Assembly (NCBI GenBank): GCA_029560815.1
Contig: JAKQKF010000331.1
Location: forward strand, 1-45,718
From: a bacterium
GTDB taxonomy: Bacteria > KSB1 > UBA2214
Direction: 5' to 3'
Length of the DNA stretch: 45,718 nt
The translations under genes and the position numbers were made by a program. This document shows positions 34,881-44,593 of the stretch, in pieces. The notes under the pieces were generated by a model, which was not told the origin of the DNA, made no database searches, and saw nothing but the letters and a program-made list of their open reading frames with translations. Each line of letters begins with the position of its first letter. The first letter of the stretch is position 1.

Positions 34881-36108
34881 AGCGCAGGGCTTCCACAGGA
34901 TCCAGTTTGGCCGCATGAGCCGCGGGGTAGACCGAAGCGAGAAAGGTGATCAGCACGGCTGCGATGCTGATCGCGAAAAAATCGCCCCATTTCATGAGCA
35001 CTGGCAGCCAGCTGATGATATAGACATCGGAGGGGAGGGCGAATAGCTTGTAGCTTTGCTGCGCCCAGCAGAGGCCGTAGCCGACGAGGTTGCCGAGGAT
35101 GGTGCCGACCACGCCGACAAAGAGCCCTTCGAAGGTGAAGATGCGGCGGATGCTGCCGGTGGTCGCTCCCATCGATTTGAGGATGCCGATCTCCTTGGTC
35201 TTTTCCATGGTCATCATAATCAGGGTGCTGATGATATTGAAAGCGGCGACCATGATGATCAGGCTGAGGATGACGAAGGCCGCCCATTTTTCGATCTTCA
35301 TCCAGGCGAAGAGATTGGGGTTCATATCCTGCCATGTGACCACCCGATAGGGATAGCCGAGCTGGTCGGTGATGCGCTTGGCGACGATCTCGGCCTTTTC
35401 ATAATCGTCGAGGCGAATCTCGAGGCCGTTGACCTTGTCGCCCATGTGGAAGAGCCTTTGCGCCGACTCGATCGAGATATAGGCAAAGTTGTCATCGATC
35501 TCGAACAGACCGGTCTGGAAATAGCCGGTGACGCGGAACTGCATCATCTGCGGCATCTGGCCGAACTGGGCGACGTTGGCGAAGCTGGCGATGGTGATCT
35601 TGTCGCCGAGGGTGACCACCAGCTTATCGGCGAGATTAAAGCCGAGGATGACGCCGGGGAGGGTGGTTTCTCCCTCGCTTTCGACCGGCCCGACATTGAG
35701 AACACCATAGACCATGTTCTTGCCGATCTCGGTCACCTTGACCGCGCTCTCCGGATCGATACCGCGTACCAGGATGCCGGTGGTCTGTTCGCGCGATTTG
35801 ACCAGCCCCTTGTTAAAGATGTAGGGCGAAGTGGCCTGGATCTCGGGGTGACCGCTGATCTGTTTCTCAATCCCCGGCCAGTTTTCCATACCGCGGTCGT
35901 GAAAGGTGCGGACATGGAGGTGGGCGTCGACGCCGATGAAGCGCGAGCGCACCTCCTTCTCAAAGCCGTTCATCACCGAGAGGACGATGATCAGGGCCGC
36001 CACGCCGATCATCACGCCGGCGATGGAGATATAGGTGATCAGCGAAATAAAACCGGTCTTGCGCTTGGATTTGAGGTAGCGCAGTGCGATGAAGAGTTCG
36101 TAATTCAT
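34873..36108 (-). CDS. lolC: LolC/LolE-type lipoprotein-releasing permease
   Basis: A 411-residue inner-membrane protein of the MacB/FtsX superfamily. The N-terminal FIALRYLKSKRKTGFISLITYISIAGV is the classic LolC/E start. A large periplasmic domain (about 50-270) is followed by three membrane helices near the C-terminus, where TMEKTKEIGILKSMGA and [17 protein letters not shown] are family marks. One permease gene only, so it probably forms a homodimer (LolF-like) with LolD. ATG 36108 has GGAG inside the end of lysS, 9 nt upstream, so lysS, lolC and lolD are one operon. Confidence 0.95.
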   Translation of the reverse strand: MNYELFIALRYLKSKRKTGFISLITYISIAGVMIGVAALIIVLSVMNGFEKEVRSRFIGVDAHLHVRTFHDRGMENWPGIEKQISGHPEIQATSPYIFNKGLVKSREQTTGILVRGIDPESAVKVTEIGKNMVYGVLNVGPVESEGETTLPGVILGFNLADKLVVTLGDKITIASFANVAQFGQMPQMMQFRVTGYFQTGLFEIDDNFAYISIESAQRLFHMGDKVNGLEIRLDDYEKAEIVAKRITDQLGYPYRVVTWQDMNPNLFAWMKIEKWAAFVILSLIIMVAAFNIISTLIMMTMEKTKEIGILKSMGATTGSIRRIFTFEGLFVGVVGTILGNLVGYGLCWAQQSYKLFALPSDVYIISWLPVLMKWGDFFAISIAAVLITFLASVYPAAHAAKLDPVEALRYE

Positions 36109-36111
36109 AGG

Positions 36112-37611
36112 CTAAAGCTCCGGCCGCATGGTCGGGAAGAGGATGACGTCCCGGATCGAGGCAGCGTCGGTAAGCAGCATCACCAGGCGGTCGATACCCA
36201 GGCCGAGTCCTGCCGTCGGCGGCATGCCGTGCTCGAGGGCGCGCAGGAAATCCTCATCCAGCATCTGGGCCTCCTCATCGCCGGCCGCCTTGGCTTTCAT
36301 CTGCTGTTCGAACCGGCCGCGCTGGTCGAGCGGATCGTTGAGCTCGGAGAAGGCGTTGCAGATTTCCCGGCCCGCGACAAAGGCTTCGAAGCGTTCGACC
36401 AGTTTGGGGTCATCGCGGTGGCGTTTGGCCAGGGGTGAAAGCTCGACCGGATAGTCGCACAGGAAGGTGGGCTGGATGAAGTGGGGCTCTACCTTCTCCT
36501 TGACGATCTCGTCGAGGATCTTGCCGCTCTCCATATGGGGCTCAACCTCGCAGTGCAGCTCCCTGGCGGCGGCGTAGAGCTCGTCACGGCTCTTGCCGTA
36601 AAGATCCATCCCGGCATAGCGCTGCAGGGCTTCGAACATCCTGACGCGCGGCCAGGGCGGGGTGAAATCGAGCTCCTGCCCCTGGTAGGTGATCCGGGTC
36701 CCGCCGCATACCTCCCCGGCGATGGTGCCGACCATCTCCTCGACCAAGTTCATCATGAAATGATAGTCCTCGTAGGCGACATAAAGCTCCATCATGGTGA
36801 ACTCGGGATTGTGCGAGCGGTCGATCCCTTCGTTGCGGAAATCCTTGCTGATCTCATAGACCCCCTCGAAACCGCCGACGATGAGGCGCTTGAGATAGAG
36901 TTCATCGGCGATGCGCAGATAGAGGGTCATGTCGAGAGCGTTGTGATGGGTGATGAAAGGCCGCGCCGCTGCGCCGCCGTAGAGAGGCTGCAGCACCGGG
37001 GTCTCGACCTCCAGATAGCCCTTGCCATCGAGATAGCGGCGCATGACGGTGATGATGCGCGAACGGGTGACGAAGGAGTGGCGCACATCACGATTGACCA
37101 TCAGGTCGAGGTAGCGCTGGCGGTAGCGCAGTTCGGTGTCGGCGAAGGCGTCGTAGGTCACCGTTTGCCCCTCCTCGACGCGTTCCTTGACCACCGGCAT
37201 CGGACGCAGGCTCTTGGTGAGCAGCTCGAATTTCTGCGCAAAGATGGTGATCTCGCCGGTACGGGTCTTGTGGACGGTGCCGGTGATGCCGACGATATCG
37301 CCGATGTCGGTGAGATCGAAAATCTCATAGGCCGCTTCGCCGACCTGGTCGCGGCGGACGTAGATCTGGATGCGGGCCGAGCTGTCGGCGATATGGGCAA
37401 AGGCGGCCTTGCCCATGCTGCGCAGGGCCATGACCCGTCCGGCCACGGCCACGCTCTTCTCCTCCAACTCTTCAAAGCGGTCAAGGAGCTGCTGCGCTGT
37501 ATGGGTGCGCTCAAAGGTGTAGGTGAAAGGGTTAATCCCCATCTCCTGCAGCCGGGCGAGCTTGGCCCTGCGCACCTTCATCAGATCATTCAATTCTTCC
37601 TGGTATTCCAT
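36112..37611 (-). CDS. lysS: Lysyl-tRNA synthetase, class II
   Basis: A 499-residue class II synthetase. An N-terminal anticodon-binding OB fold (VAVAGRVMALRSMGKAAFAHI) is followed by the catalytic core with motif 2 (FRNEGIDRSHNPEFTMMELY) and motif 3 (GLGLGIDRLVMLLT). It charges tRNA-Lys in the cytosol. ATG 37611 follows GAGGAATT. It lies between alr (6 nt upstream) and lolC (3 nt after the stop) in the same direction. Confidence 0.98.
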   Translation of the reverse strand: MEYQEELNDLMKVRRAKLARLQEMGINPFTYTFERTHTAQQLLDRFEELEEKSVAVAGRVMALRSMGKAAFAHIADSSARIQIYVRRDQVGEAAYEIFDLTDIGDIVGITGTVHKTRTGEITIFAQKFELLTKSLRPMPVVKERVEEGQTVTYDAFADTELRYRQRYLDLMVNRDVRHSFVTRSRIITVMRRYLDGKGYLEVETPVLQPLYGGAAARPFITHHNALDMTLYLRIADELYLKRLIVGGFEGVYEISKDFRNEGIDRSHNPEFTMMELYVAYEDYHFMMNLVEEMVGTIAGEVCGGTRITYQGQELDFTPPWPRVRMFEALQRYAGMDLYGKSRDELYAAARELHCEVEPHMESGKILDEIVKEKVEPHFIQPTFLCDYPVELSPLAKRHRDDPKLVERFEAFVAGREICNAFSELNDPLDQRGRFEQQMKAKAAGDEEAQMLDEDFLRALEHGMPPTAGLGLGIDRLVMLLTDAASIRDVILFPTMRPEL

Positions 37612-37617
37612 AATTCC

Positions 37618-38742
37618 TCAAAGGTAATCATCACTGTGCATATAAACCCGCGGCACCCGTTTGGAGATCCAGCAGGTCACTTCATAGGGGATGGTGCCGA
37701 GCAGTTCGCAGATCGAGGCGACGCTGATCTCTTCATCCCCCTGGCGGCCGAAGAGGACGACCTCGTCGCCGGCCCTGATCTCATCCCCGGCGCCGGCGGC
37801 GGCCATGATCAGATCCATGCAGACCCGCCCGGCCACCGGGAAGCGCCGGCCGCGGATCAGCACCTCGCCGCGGTTGCTGAGCAGGCGGTTGTAGCCGTCG
37901 GCATAACCGACCGGCAGGGTGGCGATAGTCATCGGCCGGTCGGCGATGAGCGTGCGGCCATAGCTGACGCTCTGCCCGCGCTCGATCTGTTTGACCTGGA
38001 TGACGGCGGTCTTGAAGCTCATCGCCGGGTGGATCTCGACGCTCCCGGTCGTCTCCGCCGAGGGATAGTGGCCGTACATCATGATTCCCGGCCGCACCAG
38101 ATCGAACCAGCTCCCCGGCATGTCCAGAATCGCGCCGCTGTTGGCGGTATGCTTGAGCGGGATGCGGATGCCCTTGCTCTCGAGCTCGTCGATCAGGCTT
38201 TTATAGCGCAGGAGCTGGAGGTTGGCATAGCTCTTGTCAAGGGCATCGGAGGTGGCAAAATGGGTATAGAGGCCGACAAGTTCCACGCCCTCAGTGTTGC
38301 GCACCATCTCGATAATGGGCACGGCTTCGCGGAAATCGACTCCGAGCCGGCCCATGCCGGTGTCGGCCTTGACGTGGACGCGCACCGGCCGGTTCCGTTT
38401 CCGGGCGGCCTGACTGATCAGGGCCAGCCCCTGCCGGTCAAAGACGGTCGCATCGAGTTCCCAGTCGACGAAGAGCCGGGCATCCTCATGGCTGAAGCCG
38501 CCGAAGACCAGGAGGGGTGCCTCGATGCCGGCCTTGCGCAGAGCGATCGCCTCATCGATGACGGCTACGGCGAGATAGCTCGCTCCCTCCTCGAGGGCGA
38601 CCCGGCTGACCTGGAGAGCGCCATGGCCGTAGGCGTCCGCCTTGACCACCGCCATGATGCCGGCCGGGGCCACCTGCCGGCGGATGCCCTGCAGATTGAA
38701 AGCAATTGCCCCGAGGTTGATCTCAGCTCGTGTCGGCCGCAT
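37618..38742 (-). CDS. alr: Alanine racemase
   Basis: A 374-residue PLP enzyme that makes D-alanine for peptidoglycan. VVKADAYGHGA carries the PLP lysine (K34), and LPVGYADGYNRLLSN holds the second catalytic tyrosine region. The start is ATG 38742 with AGGAG 7 nt upstream; the 32 in-frame residues before it are not family-like. It lies 111 nt after prfB and 6 nt before lysS on the minus strand. Confidence 0.96.
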   Translation of the reverse strand: MRPTRAEINLGAIAFNLQGIRRQVAPAGIMAVVKADAYGHGALQVSRVALEEGASYLAVAVIDEAIALRKAGIEAPLLVFGGFSHEDARLFVDWELDATVFDRQGLALISQAARKRNRPVRVHVKADTGMGRLGVDFREAVPIIEMVRNTEGVELVGLYTHFATSDALDKSYANLQLLRYKSLIDELESKGIRIPLKHTANSGAILDMPGSWFDLVRPGIMMYGHYPSAETTGSVEIHPAMSFKTAVIQVKQIERGQSVSYGRTLIADRPMTIATLPVGYADGYNRLLSNRGEVLIRGRRFPVAGRVCMDLIMAAAGAGDEIRAGDEVVLFGRQGDEEISVASICELLGTIPYEVTCWISKRVPRVYMHSDDYL

Positions 38743-38853
38743 TAGCGGGCTCCTCGCGCAGGAAGGTGTTTCCGTCCGCTCCTGCCGTCCCGGCCTGGGG
38801 CCTGCGCCCCTCCGGATCGGCCGCTGCAGCAAACGCATGTCCTCACTTCCACC

Positions 38854-39964
38854 TTATTTGCCTCCCGCCTGGCCGAATTCCATCAGATAGGCGCGGATGA
38901 AATCGTTGAGGTCGCCGTCCATCACCCAGTGGATGTTGCTGGTCTCATGGTCGGTGCGGTGGTCCTTGACCATGTTGTAGGGATGAAAGACATAGGAGCG
39001 GATCTGGCTGCCCCAGGCGATGTCGCGCTTGGTGCTCTCCAGTTTGGCCATTTTGGCCTGCTGCTCCTCGAGTTTGAGCTGATAGAGACGGGACATAAGG
39101 ATCTTCATCGCCGAATCCTTGTTGCGGTGCTGCGAGCGCTCGTTCTGGCAGGAGACCACAATGCCCGTCGGGATGTGGGTGATGCGGATGGCCGAGCTGG
39201 TCTTGTTGACGTGCTGGCCGCCGGCCCCGCTCGAACGATAGGTGTCGATGCGCAGTTCTTTTTCGTCCACCTCCACCTCGATCGAGCTGTCGACTTCGGG
39301 GTAGACAAAGACCGAAGCGAAGGAGGTGTGACGGCGCTTGTTGGCGTCGAAGGGGGAGATGCGCACCAGGCGGTGGACGCCGGCTTCGGCTTTGAGATGT
39401 CCATAGGCGTAGGGTCCCTTGACTTCGATCGAGACGCTTTTAATGCCGGCTTCGTCGCCGTCCTGAAGATCAAGGATGTCCGATTCATAGCCCTCGCGCT
39501 CGATCCAGCGCAGATACATGCGCATCAGCATCTGCGCCCAGTCCTGCGACTCGGTGCCGCCGGCGCCGGGGTGGATGGTGAGGATGGCGCTCTTGTCGTC
39601 GCCGGGCCCGCCGAGCATCTTGCGGAATTCGAGGTCGGCGACGCTTTTTTCCAGCGCATCGCTCTCGGATTCCAGATCCTTGAGCACGCTTTCATCCGAC
39701 TCGCTCTCGGCGAGTTCATACAGGTCGCGAAAATCGGCTGCTTTCCGGGCCAGATTTTGCCAGGTCTCGATCCAGTTGCGCCGTTCGGAGATGTCGCGCA
39801 TGACCTGCTGTGCAGTCTCATTGTCGTCCCAGAAACCGGGTTGGGTTATCTTTTCCTCGAGCGCAGCCTTTTCGTTTTCCTTGGTCTCAATGTCAAAGGG
39901 ACCTCCGCAGAGCGGCAATGCGCTCCTCGTGATCCTTGATTCTGCTCTTGATATCGATATTCAT
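38854..39964 (-). CDS. prfB: Peptide chain release factor 2, with programmed +1 frameshift
   Basis: RF2 of 369 residues, ending translation at UGA and UAA. Codons 1-23 read in the first frame from ATG 39964, then an in-frame TGA follows (39893-39895). A +1 shift at CTT-TGA-C continues as Asp-Ile-Glu-Thr to the stop at 38854. The shift site has an internal ribosome-like GGAGG three nt before CTT, the classic RF2 autoregulation device: low RF2 lets ribosomes slip. Downstream domains are as expected, including the SPFDANKRRHTS segment and the catalytic GGQ in GAGGQHVNKT. It is the first gene of prfB-alr-lysS-lolC-lolD. A tool that ignores the shift would start it 46 nt late. Confidence 0.97.
39892..39906 (-). 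promoter_or_regulatory. RF2 programmed frameshift site
   Basis: Minus strand: GGAGG, TCC, CTT, TGA, C. An internal Shine-Dalgarno sits 3 nt before the CTT slip codon, and the UGA is followed by C, the weakest stop context. This matches the known bacterial prfB element. Confidence 0.95.
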
Positions 39965-40006
39965 GGGGCCTTCTGTCAGTCTTGATTATATACAAATTTA
40001 ACAATC

Positions 40007-40035
40007 AATTTACTATATATCGGTTAAACAATCAA
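40007..40035 (-). promoter_or_regulatory. Sigma-70-like promoter for prfB
   Basis: Minus strand: TTGATT (40030-40035), 17 nt, TAAATT (40007-40012). A second TATAAT-like box lies closer to the gene. Confidence 0.5.
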
Positions 40036-40089
40036 GAAGATAAATGGCGGCGGGCGCACACGCGGGGAGCGCAGCGGCAGCGTTTTTAA

Positions 40090-40118
40090 TTGTCCGGAAG
40101 CGATAATTTGTCTATTTT
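40090..40118 (+). promoter_or_regulatory. Possible promoter for hrpB
   Basis: TTGTCC (40090-40095), 17-nt spacer, TATTTT (40113-40118), 37 nt before the start codon. Confidence 0.35.
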
Positions 40119-40154
40119 AGAGGGCGAACAACGGTTTAAATTCTTTGGCCGGTC

Positions 40155-42614
40155 ATGACTATTACATTTGCCATCGAAAAAGAGCTCCCTGTGCTGCAAG
40201 ATGCCCTGGCAGCAGCGCGCCGGGTGGTCCTGAGTGCACCGCCCGGGGCGGGCAAGAGCGTGCGGGTACCCCTGGCCCTGCTCGCGTGCCCATGGCTGGG
40301 GGGTAAAAAGATAATCATGCTCGAGCCGCGGCGGCTGGCGGCAAGGCGCGCCGCCGAGTTTATGGCGCTGCAGCTGGGCGAAGAGGTGGGGCGAAGGGTG
40401 GGGTATCGCATCCGCGGCACCAGCGCCGTGAGCCGGGAGACGCGCATCGAGGTGGTGACCGAGGGCATTCTCACCCGCATGCTGCAGGCCGACCCGGAGC
40501 TGCCGGAGGCCGGCCTGGTGATCTTTGATGAATTTCATGAGCGCAGCCTGCATGCCGATCTTGGCCTTGCCCTGACTCTCGACGTCCAGGATCATCTGCG
40601 CGAGGATCTGCGCCTGCTGATCATGTCGGCCACCCTCGACGGGGTCGCCCTCGCCGGCCTGCTGCCGCACGCCCCGGTCATCACCGGAGAGGCGGCCGCC
40701 TGGCCGGTGGAGACCATTTACAGCTCTCCTGCGCCCGGCAAGTCCCTGGAGCAGCGCACCGTGCAGGGGGTTGGGCGGGCACTTGCCGCCGGCGAGGGCG
40801 ACCTGCTGGTTTTCCTCCCCGGCATGCGCGAAATCAGGCAGGTCGAGACGCTGCTGCTCGAACGCGCGCCGGCGGGTCTGCTGATCTGTCCGCTGCACGG
40901 CGATCTGCCGCCGCGGCTGCAGGAGGCGGCTCTGGCACCCGCGCCTGAAGGCGCCCGCAAGGTGATTCTGTCAACCAGCATCGCCGAGACCAGCCTCACC
41001 ATTCCCGGCGTGCGCATGGTCCTGGACTGCGGTCTGGCGCGCACTTTACGCTTTGATCCGCGCCGCGGCATGTCCGCCCTGGTCACCGTGCCGGTGAGCC
41101 GCGCCCAGGCGGACCAGCGCCGGGGGCGCGCCGGCCGGACCGCCCCCGGACTCTGCTTCCGCCTCTGGAGCGAGAATGAACACAGCCTGCTGCCCGAGTT
41201 TCCTCTCGCCGAGATCCGCACCGCCGATCTGGCCCATTTCGCCCTCGATCTTGCCCTGTGGGGCGATCCGTCAGGCAGGGGGCTCGCTTTCATCGATCCC
41301 CCGCCGGAGGCCAGCCTGGCCCGCGCCTGCGAGCTGCTGGTCCGCCTGGGTGCGATGGAAGAGAGTGGCGCGCTCACTGCCCATGGCCGCGCCATGGCCA
41401 CCCTGCCGCTCCATCCCCGCCTCAGCCATATGATCCTTAAAGCCCGCGCGGCCGGCTGGGGTGCGGCTGCCTGCGCTCTGGCCGCCCTGCTCGAGGAGGG
41501 CGGTGCGGCGGGTGGCGGGCGCGGGCAGATCGACCTCAGGGTCCATCTCGACGCTCTGGACCGGCATCGGAGCGCCAATGAGCGCATTGAGGCGCAGCGC
41601 CGCCGATTGTGCGATCTGGCCGGAATCGCCGCTGATGCCATAACCGGGGTCGAGGCCGGTCCGCTCGTCGCGTGGGCTTATCCCGACCGAGTCGCCCGCA
41701 GGCGGTCCGACCGTCCCGGCGTCTACCTGATGAGCCATGGCACCTCGGCCGCACTGCCGGAGGCCGACCCCCTCGCCTGCGAAGAGTTTCTCGCCATCGC
41801 CGATGCGGACGCCGCCGCTGCTGACGGCCGGATCTATCTGGCGGCCCCCCTGAACCGGGAGCAGCTCGGCAGCGCCTTTGCGGACCAACTTGTTAGAACC
41901 GATGAGGTGGTCTGGGATAGCCGCGAGGGGCGGGTCAAGGCCCGGCGGGTCACCCGCCTGGAGGCCCTGGTAGTGGAGGAGGTGGAGGTGGCGCCGGCGC
42001 CGCTTTCGGCAGCGGCCGCATTGACCGAGGGGATTCGCCGCACCGGCCTGCATGCGCTGCCGTGGGTGCCGGAGGCGCAGCGCTTTCGCGCCCGCGCTGA
42101 ATGGGTTCGGCGTTTCATGCCGGATTGGCCCGGCTTCGATGACGCAGCGCTGCTGGCCGGACTCGAGGACTGGCTGATGCCCCACCTTGCCGGCATGACC
42201 CGGCTGGAGCAGCTGCAGAAACTGGTCCTGGCCGGGCTCCTGCGCGCACGCTTGACCGCCAGACAGCAAAGGGAACTGGAACGGCTTGCCCCGGACCACC
42301 TCACTGTCCCCAGCGGCTCGCGCATCGCCATCGATTACTCCGCTGCGGGCACACCCGTACTCGCCGTCAAACTCCAGGAGCTCTTCGGCCTGACCGAATC
42401 CCCCCGCGTCGGCAACGGAGAGGTGCCGGTCACCCTCCATCTGCTCTCTCCGGCCGCACGGCCTCTGGCGGTCACCCAGGACCTGCGCAGTTTCTGGCTG
42501 AAACTCTACCCGGAAATACGCAGGCAGATGCGCGCCCGCTATCCCAGGCACCCCTGGCCAGAGGATCCCCTGACTGCCGAACCGACCCGTAAAACCCTGC
42601 GTCGCAAATCCTGA
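40155..42614 (+). CDS. hrpB: ATP-dependent helicase HrpB (DEAH family)
   Basis: An 819-residue superfamily-2 helicase. Walker A is SAPPGAGKS, motif II is DEFH (as in HrpB, not DEAH), motif III is SAT and motif VI is QRRGRAGR. The C-terminal HrpB-specific region includes LKLYPEIRRQMRARYPRHPWPEDP, a highly conserved ending. Bacterial HrpB is an RNA/DNA-dependent ATPase whose physiological role is poorly known. ATG 40155 has a weak ribosome site; a possible promoter lies in the 190-nt divergent gap with prfB. Size is normal for HrpB. Confidence 0.95.
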   Translation: MTITFAIEKELPVLQDALAAARRVVLSAPPGAGKSVRVPLALLACPWLGGKKIIMLEPRRLAARRAAEFMALQLGEEVGRRVGYRIRGTSAVSRETRIEVVTEGILTRMLQADPELPEAGLVIFDEFHERSLHADLGLALTLDVQDHLREDLRLLIMSATLDGVALAGLLPHAPVITGEAAAWPVETIYSSPAPGKSLEQRTVQGVGRALAAGEGDLLVFLPGMREIRQVETLLLERAPAGLLICPLHGDLPPRLQEAALAPAPEGARKVILSTSIAETSLTIPGVRMVLDCGLARTLRFDPRRGMSALVTVPVSRAQADQRRGRAGRTAPGLCFRLWSENEHSLLPEFPLAEIRTADLAHFALDLALWGDPSGRGLAFIDPPPEASLARACELLVRLGAMEESGALTAHGRAMATLPLHPRLSHMILKARAAGWGAAACALAALLEEGGAAGGGRGQIDLRVHLDALDRHRSANERIEAQRRRLCDLAGIAADAITGVEAGPLVAWAYPDRVARRRSDRPGVYLMSHGTSAALPEADPLACEEFLAIADADAAAADGRIYLAAPLNREQLGSAFADQLVRTDEVVWDSREGRVKARRVTRLEALVVEEVEVAPAPLSAAAALTEGIRRTGLHALPWVPEAQRFRARAEWVRRFMPDWPGFDDAALLAGLEDWLMPHLAGMTRLEQLQKLVLAGLLRARLTARQQRELERLAPDHLTVPSGSRIAIDYSAAGTPVLAVKLQELFGLTESPRVGNGEVPVTLHLLSPAARPLAVTQDLRSFWLKLYPEIRRQMRARYPRHPWPEDPLTAEPTRKTLRRKS

Positions 42615-42672
42615 CGCACCGCATCCTGAATCCTTCCGCGACTCTGTCCGCCCCAAGTGAGCGCCAGCCTCT

Positions 42673-42699
42673 CCCGGCGGCTTTGTCAAAGCCGCCGGG
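42673..42699. terminator. Perfect 12-bp hairpin between convergent hrpB and ammonia-lyase genes
   Basis: Arms CCCGGCGGCTTT and AAAGCCGCCGGG around a GTC loop. A clear T-tract is absent on either strand, so termination would be weak or Rho-aided; it may also shield 3' ends. Confidence 0.55.
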
Positions 42700-42716
42700 G
42701 AAAAGCCGCCAGGGTA

Positions 42717-44285
42717 TCACCACTGCTGGTCCTGCTCCAGCAGCTGCCCGGCTTTGATCATCTCCGCGGCTGCATTGATGAGGGTATAGGCTGAAATGTT
42801 GTCTTCACGAAGGAAGGGGATCCGGGCTCTTATCATCTGGTAGAGTTTTTGATTTTTCGGGCTGCACTGTTTTTGCCCGTTGATCAGGTCGATCGCCTGC
42901 GCAGCAGCGATCATTTCGATCGCGGCGACCGGCAGGGCCCATTGGGAGGCCTTCCAGGCGTAGAGGCAGGCAAGGCCGCTGTTGGAGACAACATCCTCCG
43001 TCCATGCGCTGGTGGCTGTGGACTGGACGCTGAACCGTCCCAGGGAGGAGAGTCGCAGGTATTCAGCCGAGCCCCGGTATTGATAGATCATCAATCCGCT
43101 GTTGGCGCCGGCATCCGGCGCCAGGAATCTCGGAAAGCGCCCGCCATTCATCTTGTCGTTCATGAGATGGTGCGCTCTCATGTTCGAGATGTTGGCCAGG
43201 GTCGTCAATGAATTGATGAGAATATCCGCGTTTTTGGCGAGTGCGGAGCCCTGAAATTTACCGGCATCCTTCACCTGAAAATCGATACGCTGGGTCGCAT
43301 CGGGACGGACGATGGGATTATCCGAACAGCGATTGATCTGAGCCTCCAGGAGAGGTAAAATACTCAGGATATCATCATATTCCGCCCCATGCCACTGCGG
43401 CATGGTACGCAGGGAGTATTCATTATGACCGCGCGCCATGGTTAACCCGGAGCCGTCCAGCCGCTCGCTGATGGCGGCAGCCACAATGGCTTCACCGCTC
43501 GCTCTGTCCGCTTCAAAAAGGCTGGGATCGAATGCTTCCATCGCTGCGCCTCTGGCATCGGCAGTCAGCGCGGCAATGATGAGCATCGATTTCATAAGTA
43601 CAATCGAATCGTAAAGTGCGATGGAAAGCAATCCGGATGAATAGGTGTTGCCATTGATCATGGAGAGGCCATCTTTGAATGAGGGATTGACCGGGGCTAT
43701 GCCCGCTTTTTGCATGGCCGCGGCCCCCGAAATGATCTCCAGATTGGCTCCGGACTTGATAAAAGCCTGGCCGGATTCATCCCCGACGACCACCAGGGCG
43801 ATGTGGGCACAGGGTATCAGGTCTCCGCTTGCACCCAGTGAACCGCTTTCCGGAACGCAGGGATAGACCCTCGCATTGAGCATGTCGGCAAACGTCCGGG
43901 CGATAGCGGGTGTGATGCCGCATTCGCCGGTTGCAAATTTGTTCAGTGTGGTCAGCATGATGGCTCTGACGACATCTTCCGGCAGGTACTCCCCTCCCCC
44001 CGCTGCGTGCGACCTGAGCAGATTCATCTCCTTGCAGAGCGCTTGCTCGGCTGTAAGCAAAATGTCAGCATTTTCGCCATAGCCGGTCGTCACTGAATAG
44101 ATCTTCACACCGCTCGATGCCGCTTCATCGATTACGCCGCGTGAACGCGCCATGCGTTCGCTGGCGGCAGGCGCAATTTCGACATGTGCACCGAAGCGTG
44201 CAACAGCGATCACCTGAGGCAGCTGCAGTGATTTGCCGTCGATGATTACATTTTTAATCCCTGCCGGTGACTGCAGTTCAGCCAT
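42717..44285 (-). CDS. Histidine/aromatic amino acid ammonia-lyase (MIO enzyme)
   Basis: A 522-residue enzyme of the HAL/PAL family, which uses a self-made MIO group from Ala-Ser-Gly (152-154, in GSLGASGDLIP). The catalytic Tyr is in IYSVTTGYG (Y63); the substrate-selecting pair is Ser92-His93 (LLRSHAAGGGE), which in the family marks histidine lyases (PAL has Phe-Leu, TAL His-Leu). Other family segments are GHNEYSLRTMPQW and CSDNPIV. It turns His into urocanate, or a related amino acid into its enoate. It has no hutU or hutI neighbour, so a classical Hut pathway is not supported here. ATG 44285 follows GGGAGG. Its base composition looks less GC-rich than its neighbours by eye, which could mean transfer. 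Confidence 0.87.
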   Translation of the reverse strand: MAELQSPAGIKNVIIDGKSLQLPQVIAVARFGAHVEIAPAASERMARSRGVIDEAASSGVKIYSVTTGYGENADILLTAEQALCKEMNLLRSHAAGGGEYLPEDVVRAIMLTTLNKFATGECGITPAIARTFADMLNARVYPCVPESGSLGASGDLIPCAHIALVVVGDESGQAFIKSGANLEIISGAAAMQKAGIAPVNPSFKDGLSMINGNTYSSGLLSIALYDSIVLMKSMLIIAALTADARGAAMEAFDPSLFEADRASGEAIVAAAISERLDGSGLTMARGHNEYSLRTMPQWHGAEYDDILSILPLLEAQINRCSDNPIVRPDATQRIDFQVKDAGKFQGSALAKNADILINSLTTLANISNMRAHHLMNDKMNGGRFPRFLAPDAGANSGLMIYQYRGSAEYLRLSSLGRFSVQSTATSAWTEDVVSNSGLACLYAWKASQWALPVAAIEMIAAAQAIDLINGQKQCSPKNQKLYQMIRARIPFLREDNISAYTLINAAAEMIKAGQLLEQDQQW

Positions 44286-44523
44286 ACCTTTTCCCTCCCC
44301 AAAATAACCAGCCGCCGATACGCCGCGTTACGGCGGGGCTCAGATTGATCACCTTCCTGACTCAATCCATCCGGCATGTCGGCCGCTACTGTCTCGCGCT
44401 CAATGTGGTTTGGTCTTGCGCACCGGTGTCGAACAATCGCGCGGGAGCGTTCAAGCGAATGCGAGCCAAAGTCCTGGAACGACTATGCCTGCAGAAAAAA
44501 GCCCGGTCCGGACGTGTTAATGA

Positions 44524-44552
44524 AATATAGCGCAATCCAGCCATACCGTCAA
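44524..44552 (-). promoter_or_regulatory. Sigma-70-like promoter for the ammonia-lyase gene
   Basis: Minus strand: TTGACG (44547-44552), 17 nt, TATATT (44524-44529). Strong boxes; long leader. Confidence 0.6.
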
Positions 44553-44593
44553 GGCAAATATAGGGCGTTGTGCATAAAATCCGCTTGTTTTCC

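Noticed and set aside
36481..38745. 754-codon plus-strand open frame across lysS and alr
   Set aside because: It runs antisense through two certain genes; typical mirror ORF in GC-rich DNA.
44376..44530. Plus-strand frames upstream of the GH5 gene that look a little like an IS605 OrfB fragment (ALNVVW, then a Lys-rich part)
   Set aside because: The match is a few residues and would need frame changes; no inverted repeats or hairpins of an insertion sequence are seen.
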